Shown in pieces: positions 54,049-64,000 of a DNA stretch of 64,000 nucleotides. The notes under the pieces are model-generated. The model did not search any database. It worked only from the letters and a program-made list of their open reading frames with translations, and was not told the DNA's origin. The stretch lies in contig NZ_CP006934.1 of NCBI RefSeq assembly GCF_000565215.1, positions 868,001 through 932,000 on the forward strand. Direction: 5' to 3'. The number at the start of each line of letters is the position of its first letter. Within the stretch, counting starts at the first letter, position 1. This stretch comes from Spiroplasma sabaudiense Ar-1343 (GTDB taxonomy: Bacteria; Bacillota_I; Bacilli_A; Mycoplasmatales; Mycoplasmataceae). A program made the translations under genes and the position numbers.

Positions 54049-55909
54049 GATTTTCTCCTTTTGGAAATAAAATTGCTGTTTCGCTTATTTCAATTCTTAC
54101 TTTTTGACCTTCCTTAAGTTTTTCTTTGTAATAAAAATTAATTTTTTTAGATTCGCTTGTTTGGAAAGTGTAGAAACTTGGATCTATAAATTCTGAGTTT
54201 GAAATTATTTTCCCATCCAAGCTAAAACTATTTTTTGTTATTTTTTCATTACCTAAATTGATTTTAAACGGTGATAAGAATAATTTACCTTGAAAATTAT
54301 CAAAAGTTGTTTTTGATATTTTAATTTTTTGATCAAAAATTGTTATCAAATTTTTTTCTATTAGAGCGTCTATAAAATTCTCCTCAAAGTACATTTTCAT
54401 AAAATCATAGTTTTCATCATTTGAAATTATATTATCAATTGAATTTGTTTTCAATGTCGTATTCTCAAAAGTATAAAAATTACTTTGTAGATCGATTAAT
54501 TCTTTAAAATCGCTTTCAATTATAATAATTGAAATTTTGGGAAAGAAAACATTAATTCTACGTATTGTATTAATTAAAAGGTGGGCATCATTTTTTGTTA
54601 GCAATTTAAATTTATTATCCAATATAATGTTTTTTTTATTGGAATAAATTGCCTTAACAATTTGTAAGTAAATTTGGGCAAGGGAACTAATTTTAAAAGA
54701 ACTTATGAATCAATCGAATTTAATTTCTAATTTGTTCAAAATGTCTTGAGTTCAGGTATGTGACAGTGAATATAAGGTTGGAATTTGTGATTTTTTTGTT
54801 TTACAAACCGCTTTAAAATTCTTAGAGTTACCTTGTTCGGTTTGAGAATTTAAAACTTGGATGTGAAATTCGTGAATTTTTTCAACAATTCTTCCTTTTA
54901 TAATATTTGACTCATCCAACAGAATTTTAAAAAATAAGTTTTCTTGCTTTTTACGAAATTCAAATCTTTGATCATCAGCTAGTTTTGTTCAGGTTTTAAT
55001 GCTAGAAACCATTTGTAAACCAACTTGGCTATCAAATTTTTTATAACCATTTAAAATTGCATTAATTTTTTTAGCCAAATTTTTTATTTCGATTTTATTA
55101 TGCTGGATGAACTTTTTCAGTTCAGTCACTTTTAAATCAATTAACTTTAGTTGTTCACGCACAATTCACTCGTGTTGATTAAAGCGCATTTCCTTTGCAT
55201 ATTTTTTTTGTTTCTTATCAAGATTTTGTTCACAATTACACGAATATCTCAAATCCAATAGAGAGTAAACCTTATCTCAAAGAGATTGTATAAAAGTTAG
55301 TAGTAGCTCTTTATTGGCATTTATTTCTTTTAGCAAATTAAAACGCTTTAGAAGAATTGCTAAATTACCACTAATTGGGGAAATGATTTTATCTGCTTGA
55401 TCATTATTAAATTCAGTAATTTTTTTTAAAAATATTTCTAGTAACTCATCTTCAACTTTTATCGAGTTAGTAATAAAAATATTTATAATAGATCTGATTT
55501 GCTGACGCATAATTAAATCAGTTTGATTATTATTTGCTGTTTTGTAAGATAAGTAGTCGCTCTTGGTTTTGATAATTTTAGTTTTAGCATCATTAATAAA
55601 ATGGCGATTTATTAGTAATGATAAAAATAAATTTGTACTTGGAGGTATTATTCTTTCAATATAGCTATCTTTAATTATTTCAGTAATTGTATTGTTATTG
55701 AGTTTTACATTAATCATATCATTATCGTTTACCAGGGTTCTCCCTGCGCTTGGTTGTCCGTGTCCTCTTAAAAATCGCTTAAACTCAATTTTAGTGCTTT
55801 TTTCTGGAATCAAAAAACTTGTAATTTTTCCTGGTGCAACATAAAAATCCAAAAACCACTGCTTTTGTTTTTTTCCACCAATTATAACATTTTCAAATTT
55901 TATGCTCAT
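54032..55909 (-). CDS. degenerate ABC-ATPase-like protein
   Basis: 625 residues. The N-terminus follows an ABC import ATPase in layout: FYVAPGKITSFLIPEKSTK (where G-x4-GKST is expected) then FLRGHGQPSAGRTLVNDNDM. The P-loop glycines and the catalytic Lys are gone. Midway a large helical coil-rich insertion (~200-390) replaces the helical domain. IILDNKFKLLTKNDAHLLIN (~425-445) sits as a Walker B/D-loop would, without the Glu, and IIIIESD as an H-loop without His. The C-terminal ~120 residues look like a TOBE-type domain (TAILFPKGENHE). Likely non-hydrolysing; role unknown. Co-transcribed with nrnA. Confidence 0.75.
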
Positions 55910-55965
55910 TTATTTACACCCTTACTATATTATAACGACTTTACAAAGATTTTTATAAATAAAAG

Positions 55966-55988
55966 AAAGGACCTGCAATAGGTCCTTT
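55966..55988 (-). terminator. terminator of rpmE
   Basis: AAAGGACCT / AGGTCCTTT stem with 5-base loop, followed by TTTCTTTTATTT on the minus strand, 5 bases after the rpmE stop. Confidence 0.8.
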
Positions 55989-55992
55989 AAAA

Positions 55993-56289
55993 TTAAGCTT
56001 CTGGTTTAGTTGCTTTTTTAGTTTTTGCATTTGCTGCTTTTTGAGCTTCTGAATCCAGTGCAGCTTTTTTAGCTGTTTCCTCTTTTTTGACAAACTTAGT
56101 GTTAAATCTCTCAATACGACCTGCGGCATTACTGTATTGTTGGTTTCCAGTGTAGAAAGGGTGACAATTAGAACAAGTATCTAATCTGATTTCTTCTCCT
56201 TTTGTTGAACCACCAACAAATTCGTTACTACAAGTTGTACAAATAAATTTAGTATCAAAATATTTTGGATGAATTTCTTTTCTTGGCAT
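55993..56289 (-). CDS. rpmE: ribosomal protein L31 (zinc type)
   Basis: 98 residues: the L31 core PRKEIHPKYFDTKFICTTC then DTCSNCHPFYTGNQQ, with four zinc-binding Cys, plus a ~30-residue Ala/Lys-rich tail. Zinc is held by the two CxxC pairs. Confidence 0.96.
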   Translation of the reverse strand: MPRKEIHPKYFDTKFICTTCSNEFVGGSTKGEEIRLDTCSNCHPFYTGNQQYSNAAGRIERFNTKFVKKEETAKKAALDSEAQKAANAKTKKATKPEA

Positions 56290-56407
56290 AGTTTACACTC
56301 CTTAACTATGTTTATAACATTGTACCAAAAATAATATTATCACTTTTTTACATAAAAAACACATTTTTTTGTGTAAAAATGTTTTTTTTAAAATGGTGAT
56401 ATTGATA
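56290..56407 (-). other. intergenic fba-rpmE, weak hairpin
   Basis: 118 bases with runs of A/T; TATCAC ... GTGATA can pair at the ends, but the middle does not form a good stem. It may be the fba terminator, yet this is not convincing. Confidence 0.3.
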
Positions 56408-57298
56408 TTAAGCTTTTCCTTGACTTCCAAATCATCCAGTTAATTCTTTGAAAGTATCAACTAGAGCTTTGTATCCTGGGGCCAATAATTTACGTGGATC
56501 AAATCCTTTTCCAGCGTCATCTAAGTCTTTTTTTTCTTCAATGTATTTACGAGTTGCATCTCTAAATGCTAATTGTAATTCTGTATTTACATTAATTTTT
56601 GAAATTCCCAATGAGATGGCTTTTTTAACTTGATCTTGAGGAATCCCACTACCACCGTGAAGTACCATTGGCATTTTTGCGGCCGCTTGCAATTCTTCTA
56701 AGGTTTCAAAAGATAAAGTTGTTCATCACTCTGGATATTTACCATGAATGTTACCGATACCAGCAGCAAGCATTGAAATACCTGTTTTAGCCATTTCTCC
56801 TGCTTGTTTTGGATCTCCCAATTCACCTTTTCCGATAACTCCGTCTTCTTCTCCACCAATTGAACCAATTTCAGCCTCAACTGAAACTTCGTATTTTTTA
56901 GCAAAATCAATTACTTCTTTGGTTTTTGCTAAATTTTCTTCGTATGGGAAGTGACTTCCATCAAACATAACTGATGAGTAACCAGCTAAAATACATTTTT
57001 TAGCCATTTCAACTGATTGTCCGTGATCTAAATGTAGCGCTACTGGAACAGTAATATTTAATTCCTCTAATAGACCATTAACAAGACCAACAACAGTTCC
57101 TGGTCCTCCCATATATTTCATTGCCCCCTCTGAAGTTGCAATAATAGTTGGTGTTTTGGTTTCTTGAGCTGCACTTAAAATAGCTTTTGTTCATTCCAAG
57201 TTATTAATATTGAAATGCCCAATTGCATATTTATTTTTATGAGCTTCTTTAACCATTGAATCAGCGTTAACTAATCGTTTGTGATAAATTTTTGACAT
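56408..57298 (-). CDS. fba: class II fructose-bisphosphate aldolase
   Basis: 296 residues. Zn/active-site segments: VALHLDHGQS, SSVMFDGSHFPYEEN, EAEIGSIGGEEDGV, GIGNIHGKYPE and LHGGSGIPQDQVKKAISLGISKINVNTE. Central glycolytic enzyme. AAGAGGAAAATA precedes the ATG. Confidence 0.97.
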
Positions 57299-57356
57299 TA
57301 TTTTCCTCTTTTCTCATCATTTTTATTATAAACTTTTTTGCTACAAAATAAAATAA

Positions 57357-58946
57357 TTATTGCTGAATTATTGCTTTTATAAAACCATTAAATAAAGGGT
57401 TGGGTTTATTTGGTCTTGAGGTAAATTCCGGGTGATATTGAGCTGCTATAAAAAATTTGTGGCTTGGAATTTCAATAATTTCAATAAGATTTTTCTCTAA
57501 ATATTCTCCCGAGAAAATCATCCCCGCATTTTGAAATTGCTCGCGATAATTGTTATTGAACTCATATCTGTGGCGGTGGCGTTCATAAGCAAAGTCTGAG
57601 GCATATAGTTTATGAGCCAAAGTATTTGATTTTAACTTTGTCTGATATAGACCAAGTCTCAAAGTACCGCCAAGATTTTCTGTATCTTTTCCTTTAATTA
57701 TGTCAATTATTGGATTTGATGTGGTTGGATCAAACTCCGTTGAATTAGCATTCTTAATTTTTAAAACATTTTGAGCAAATTCAATTGCAGCAATTTGCAT
57801 TCCTAAACAAATACCCAAATAAGGAATGTTGTTTTCACGAGCAAATTTAGCAGCCAAAATTTTACCACGAATTCCTCGCTGACCAAAACCACCGGGAACT
57901 AAAATTCCTTTTGCATTTTTGAGTATTTGTTCATAATTGCTATCGTTTAAATTTCCCGCTTGAATTCATTCAATTTTTACTTTGTAACCATTTTCAAAAC
58001 CAGCAATTTGTAACGATTCCACAACAGATAAATAAGCATCTTTAAGCTCAACATATTTTCCCACAATATATAATTGTAATTCTTTTTGAGAACTTTCTAG
58101 TTTTTTTAAAAAGTCTTTTCAAGGCTCTATTTTAGTTGGCTTTAACTGTAGCCCTAATTGTTTAGCTACAATTCTGTGAAGGTTTTGATTATACAAAGTA
58201 ATTGGAACATGGTAAATAGAAGTTTCATCAGGGGCGACAATAACATTTTCTAAGGGAATGTTACAAAATAAAGAAATTTTATCTCGAACTTCTTTTGGAA
58301 TGTCTGATTCTGAACGAGGCACAATTATATCGGGTTGAATCCCCAAACTCAGCATTTCCTTGACAGAGTGTTGAACAGGTTTTGTTTTATATTCATTACT
58401 TACCTTTAAATATGGTAGTAAAGGAACGTGGATAAATAAAACATTTTCTCGACCAAGTTCCATTCTTATTTGACGGATGCTTTCAATAAAAGGTTGAGAT
58501 TCAATATCTCCAACAGTTCCACCAATTTCGGTAATAACAACGTCAGCCCCACTGTTTTTAGCAGCATAAACTTTCTTTTTAATTTCATCAGTAATATGGG
58601 GAATAACTTGGACAGTTTTACCATCTCAATCTCCTCGTCTTTCAGCCTCTAATACAGATAAGTAAATTCGTCCTGAAGTGACACTAGAATTGCGTGTCAA
58701 GTTTTCATCAATAAAACGCTCATAGTGACCAAGGTCTAAATCTGTTTCTGCACCATCTTCGGTAACATAAACTTCGCCGTGTTGATAAGGACTCATTGTT
58801 CCTGGATCAACATTTAAATAAGGGTCAAATTTTTGCATAAAAACTTTCAAACCACTATTTTTTAGTAATACTCCCAGTGAACTTCCTGTTATCCCCTTAC
58901 CAAGACCAGAAACAACACCACCGGTTACAAATATATATTTAGTCAT
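57357..58946 (-). CDS. pyrG: CTP synthase
   Basis: 529 residues. Synthase domain starts [17 protein letters not shown]; glutaminase domain has GICLGMQ with the catalytic Cys near residue 376 and the C-terminal HPEFTSRP. Converts UTP to CTP using glutamine. Internal TGA Trp at 58626, 58119. Preceded by GGAG and located next to rpoE as in many Firmicutes. Confidence 0.97.
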
Positions 58947-58968
58947 AGTTTCTCCTTTATAAAAAATA

Positions 58969-58996
58969 AAATAGTCGTAAAAAATTACGACTATTT
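58969..58996 (-). terminator. terminator of rpoE
   Basis: Perfect 12-bp stem AAATAGTCGTAA / TTACGACTATTT, 4-base loop, directly after rpoE and before pyrG, so pyrG probably has its own promoter or relies on read-through. Confidence 0.85.
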
Positions 58997-58999
58997 CAA

Positions 59000-59455
59000 T
59001 TAGTCATCAATGTCATCAAATATGTCTTCGTCAGTCGAATCGTCGTCTTCATCGTCGTCTTCGTCATCGTCGTCATCATCATCAATATCTAAATCATGAA
59101 TTGTATTTAAATTATGAACTTTCAAATCATCTGTTTCATAAATATCTGTTTCGAGATAAGAGTCAATATCTTCAAATTCCTCAGTTGTTTCAAACTTGTC
59201 AACATAGTCGTATTGTTTTTTAACATCATCGAATTTTAAATGATCTCTTAAGCCCCATTGACCATCCGAGGTTAGGGCAAAACGATTATCCAAAACTAAA
59301 TCAGTATATAGTTCAGCAATAATTTGGTTTTTTTTCTCATTTCCACCGTGAATTTCGTTGGCAATACTGTTTCAAATTTCTTCAAAAGTCGCACTTTCCT
59401 TGCTATTTTTAAGAAAGTCAAATGCCATCTCAATATTTGATAATTTTATAGCCAT
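59000..59455 (-). CDS. rpoE: RNA polymerase delta subunit
   Basis: 151 residues. Folded N-domain (HARE-HTH): [20 protein letters not shown] and [17 protein letters not shown]-like core (residues ~10-85), then an unstructured, very acidic C-tail with a run of about 20 Asp/Glu. Delta helps recycle polymerase and tunes promoter open complexes. The tail is encoded by an imperfect GAT/GAC trinucleotide repeat (about 59020-59085). Confidence 0.93.
59020..59085 (-). repeat. GAT/GAC/GAA trinucleotide repeat in rpoE
   Basis: Imperfect triplet repeat that encodes the poly-acidic tail of delta. Length change would stay in frame. Confidence 0.75.
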
Positions 59456-59481
59456 TTTTTACACCTCTAACAATCAATATT

Positions 59482-60684
59482 TTACATTATTTTTGGAAAA
59501 ATATAAAGAATTTGTGAATTTAATTTAACTTCTGAAAGCATTTTTGCAAATTCTGAAACCTGATTTAGTCCAATAATTTCATTATTACTACTTTTTATAT
59601 AAATAACTTCATCTTTTGAATCACTTGGAGTTTCCTTATACAAAGAAACTGGTTTTAATTCTTTTTCTTCAAAAAAGTAGGTCTTTCTAAGTTTGTCTTT
59701 TTCTATTTTTTTATGTACGCTAGAGTATTCCAAATCGTTAAATACCCCAAAGAAATTACGGTTAATAATTCGATTGCTTAATTCCTTTAATATATCATCT
59801 TTTTCATCTTGTGAGTCGTTAATCATTTCTAAAATGCAAGCATCATCAATTTTTAAGTATTCAGCAACACTGAAGTGGTTGCCCATTAATAAAGGCTTTA
59901 AACGTTCAGTGATTTTGGGATTTTTAAATTCAAACTTATTGTTGAAAAGGTCTTTAATTCGTAAAAACCATTTTTGTAAAATTACATCAAAACTTATTGA
60001 AACATGATGACGATACACTTGTTGATACATATGATAGCGACCAAGTAAATATGATTCAATTGCATAAACTGTTTTCTGTGGATAATAAATTTTGTCGTCC
60101 TTGATCGAGGCGTGACGAATTATTCAATCAATATCCAATTTTGAATAATTTACGCCACAGTGATAACTGTCTCTGATAAGATAGTCCAAACGGTCCGCAT
60201 CAAGTTGGCTACTGACCAAAGAATTTAAAATTTTATTTTTATGTTTTCCCAAAATTATTTCCCCTACTGCGATGGGATTTATTTTATATTTTCTCAAAAC
60301 TTCATTAATTTGGGTTTGACCATTTATAATTTCTGTTGAGTATTCTTCGTGACTTTTTTTTGAAACACCCTCAAACGAGTGGGAAAACGGACCATGACCT
60401 ATATCATGCAAAAGTCCGGCAATTAAAACTTCAATTTGTTCAGTCTTGTTAATTTTTTGAAAGTCTGAGTTTTCTAAAAACTTTCCTATTAAATGGTAAA
60501 CCCCCAAACCATGGCTAAACCTTGTGTGCGTAGCCGAGGGGAAGACAAACTGACCTCCGCCCAATTGGGTAATTCTTCTAAGGCGTTGGTACTCAGGAGT
60601 GTTAATTAAATCAAAGATTACTTTTTCTTTTATTTGAATATCACCGTGAACACTATCTCGAATAAATTTGCTTATACTATCCAT
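59482..60684 (-). CDS. HD-domain phosphohydrolase (YwfO-like)
   Basis: 400 residues. HD motif: FSHGLGVYH, LLHDIGHGPFSHSFE and QLDADRLDYLIRDSYHCG place it in the YwfO/dGTPase-like (SAMHD1-related) group. Likely a dNTPase; substrate unproven. ATG at 60684 lies 16 bases after the gltX stop. Confidence 0.9.
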
Positions 60685-60700
60685 AATTATTTAACCACCT

Positions 60701-62612
<1,912 letters not shown>

Positions 62613-62675
62613 ATTAACCTCTTCTTTTAATTAATTATAACGACTTAATTTCAAAAACAAAACCCGAAATAGTAA

Positions 62676-62695
62676 AAATCCACTAGTGTGGATTA
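62676..62695 (-). terminator. terminator of ychF
   Basis: AATCCAC-TAGT-GTGGATT hairpin that overlaps the ychF stop; TTTTTAC follows on the minus strand. Confidence 0.7.
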
Positions 62696-63790
62696 ATTAT
62701 TAAATTTAAAGAAACATACATCACCATCATTTAAGATATAAGTTTTTCCTTCTAAACGCATTTTACCAGCATTTTTAACATTTTGTTCAGATCCTAAATT
62801 TATTAAATCTTCACAATTATAAACGTCAGCTTTAATAAAACCCTTTTCAAAATCAGTGTGAATTATTCCAGCGGCTTGTGGAGCTGTGGCACCCTTTGGA
62901 AATTGCCACGCATGGGCTTCTTGGGGCCCAACAGTAAAGAAAGTTTGTAAATCAAGAGTTAAATAAGCAACTTTAATTAGGGTATCAAGTCCAGATTGCT
63001 CAACTCCCAAATCATTGAGAAATGCTAATTTTTCTTCACTTTCAAGTTCTGATAATTCTTCTTCTACTTGGGCACAAATTTTAACAACCTCTGCGTTATT
63101 AGCTTGTGCAAAATCTCTAACTTTTTTCACATAATCATTATCAGTTTTGATTTCACCTTCGCTTACATTGGCAACATAAACAAATTTTTTAGTTGTAAGA
63201 AGCTGAAATGATTTTAATATTTTTGAGTCATCATCATTTAGTTCCAAAGTGTTTAGCAGTTTTCCTTCACTTAAACATTCTTTTAGTCGAATTAAAACGT
63301 CAACTTCTGCTAGCATATCTTTATCTTTACTGCTTTTGGCTTTTCCTTCAATTCTTTCTAAACGTTTTTTGACAGTTGCCTCGTCAGCTAATATAAGTTC
63401 CAGGTTGATTATTTCGATATCTCGAATCGGATCTACGTTACCTTCAACATGAGTTATGTTTTTATCATCAAAACATCTTACAACTTCGCAAATTAAATCG
63501 GTTTCACGAATATTTGCCAAAAAAGCGTTACCTAAACCTTCGCCTTTGCTTGCTCCAGCAATTAAACCTGCAATGTCAACAAATTCAATTGTGGTTGGCA
63601 CAATTTTTTTACTATTCATTATTTGAGCCATTTTTTCTAAACGTTGATCTGGAACACCAACGATTCCAAAGTTAGGCTGAATTGTTGCGAATGGATAATT
63701 GGCAGCTTCAACTTTTGAATTAGTTATAGCATTAAAAAGGGTTGACTTCCCAACATTTGGTAAACCAACAATTCCAACTTTTAAACTCAT
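62693..63790 (-). CDS. ychF: Obg-family P-loop ATPase YchF
   Basis: 365 residues. G1 GLPNVGKSTLFNAIT, G3 DIAGLIAGASKGEGLGN, NVSE in place of the G4 NKxD (why YchF prefers ATP), coiled coil (165-200), C-terminal TGS domain (FFTVGPQEAHAW). Binds ribosomes; linked to stress response. Start is 1 base after the DUF951 stop. Confidence 0.97.
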   Translation of the reverse strand: MSLKVGIVGLPNVGKSTLFNAITNSKVEAANYPFATIQPNFGIVGVPDQRLEKMAQIMNSKKIVPTTIEFVDIAGLIAGASKGEGLGNAFLANIRETDLICEVVRCFDDKNITHVEGNVDPIRDIEIINLELILADEATVKKRLERIEGKAKSSKDKDMLAEVDVLIRLKECLSEGKLLNTLELNDDDSKILKSFQLLTTKKFVYVANVSEGEIKTDNDYVKKVRDFAQANNAEVVKICAQVEEELSELESEEKLAFLNDLGVEQSGLDTLIKVAYLTLDLQTFFTVGPQEAHAWQFPKGATAPQAAGIIHTDFEKGFIKADVYNCEDLINLGSEQNVKNAGKMRLEGKTYILNDGDVCFFKFNN

Positions 63791-63791
63791 C

Positions 63792-63977
63792 CTATTCCCT
63801 ACTCTCTATTGTTTTTATACTTTTCTCTAAAATTTTAGGTTTTAGTTCTATTATTAAATTTTCAACAGAAAGACTTTTTAATTTATAAATTACCCCAACA
63901 CGAATCACTTCTCATTTTTCAGTTTTGCTTGGATGCGGTTTTTTTAGTGTAACAATATCAGAAATATTAATTTTCAT
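63792..63977 (-). CDS. DUF951 (YyzM) family protein without the usual Cys
   Basis: 61 residues. DIVTLKKPHP is the family start; WEVIRVGVIYKLK matches W-x-I-x-R-x-G-x-D-x-x-I-K. In family members a Cys after PHP and a CxGC pair bind zinc; here they are Ser-Lys and SLSV. Ends EKSIKTI as usual. One TGA Trp. Linked to ychF as in most Firmicutes. Confidence 0.85.
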
Positions 63978-64000
63978 TGTTCAACCCCAAAATTTCTAAA
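63967..64000 (-). CDS. 3' end of an upstream gene (partial)
   Basis: A frame reading LEILGLNNEN and stop ends at 63967, overlapping the DUF951 start by 11 bases. It is likely the C-terminus of a gene beyond the right edge. Too short to identify. Confidence 0.35.
   Translation of the reverse strand, partial: LEILGLNNEN

Noticed and set aside
56331-56400. Hairpin after fba
   Set aside because: Only the outer TATCAC/GTGATA bases pair; the inner A/T runs do not form a proper stem, so no firm terminator call is made.

Overview
The window is AT-rich DNA from a mollicute that reads UGA as tryptophan. Almost every gene has in-frame TGA codons at sites where its family has Trp, and with TGA read as stop nearly every gene would be cut up. 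Six lipoproteins with lipoboxes ending in Cys, Opp and PTS uptake systems, no cell-wall synthesis genes, and an ispF gene of the MEP isoprenoid pathway point to the Spiroplasma/Entomoplasma group (Spiroplasma more likely). That assignment is inferred from gene content. Nearly all genes lie on the minus strand in short operons closed by strong hairpin terminators, several of which overlap stop codons.

Layout. 1-4.9 kb: accessory region with an ABC-2 type permease (runs off the left edge), a large lipoprotein, unknown membrane/exported proteins, a small CxxC protein and an IS3 OrfA-like HTH remnant. 5-11 kb: azoreductase, a methyltransferase, membrane proteins and the FtsK/SpoIIIE translocase. 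11-20 kb: oligopeptide transporter oppBCDF-oppA plus a coupled lipoprotein; both ATPases carry very large insertions. 20-28 kb: small membrane protein, RNase J paralogue without its metal motif, rhodanese, lipoproteins, NAD kinase, trpS, and a second member of the CYIC family. 28-31 kb: glucose-type PTS (lipoprotein, EIIC with a Cys-less IIB, separate intact IIB). 31-34 kb: infC-rpmI-rplT with a probable L20-type leader, then a cluster of three small proteins, one carrying a phage minor-capsid-like Cys/His motif. 34-38 kb: lactose/cellobiose-type PTS (IIB, IIA, IIC) plus a MupG-family phosphoglycosidase; the IIC gene is frameshifted at a run of nine C. 38-48.4 kb: a three-gene operon for a 499-aa protein, a four-helix membrane protein and a 2305-aa repeat protein. 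48.5-64 kb: housekeeping block: tsaC, membrane protein, prmC, prfA, tdk, nrnA, a degenerate ABC-ATPase-like protein, rpmE, fba, pyrG, rpoE, HD phosphohydrolase, gltX, ispF, ychF, DUF951.

The best candidate for an undescribed system is the 39.3-48.4 kb operon: a cytoplasmic giant with three N-terminal helical repeats of about 113 residues, about 14 alternating LFDxxGxPVFD super-repeats, a coiled coil and a Cys/His-rich tail, made together with a membrane protein and a protein with a long disordered linker. A scaffold or cytoskeletal/attachment role is a hypothesis only. Several conserved folds in the window have lost their catalytic residues (RNase J, ABC ATPase, PTS IIB, perhaps a RecB/Cas4-type nuclease).
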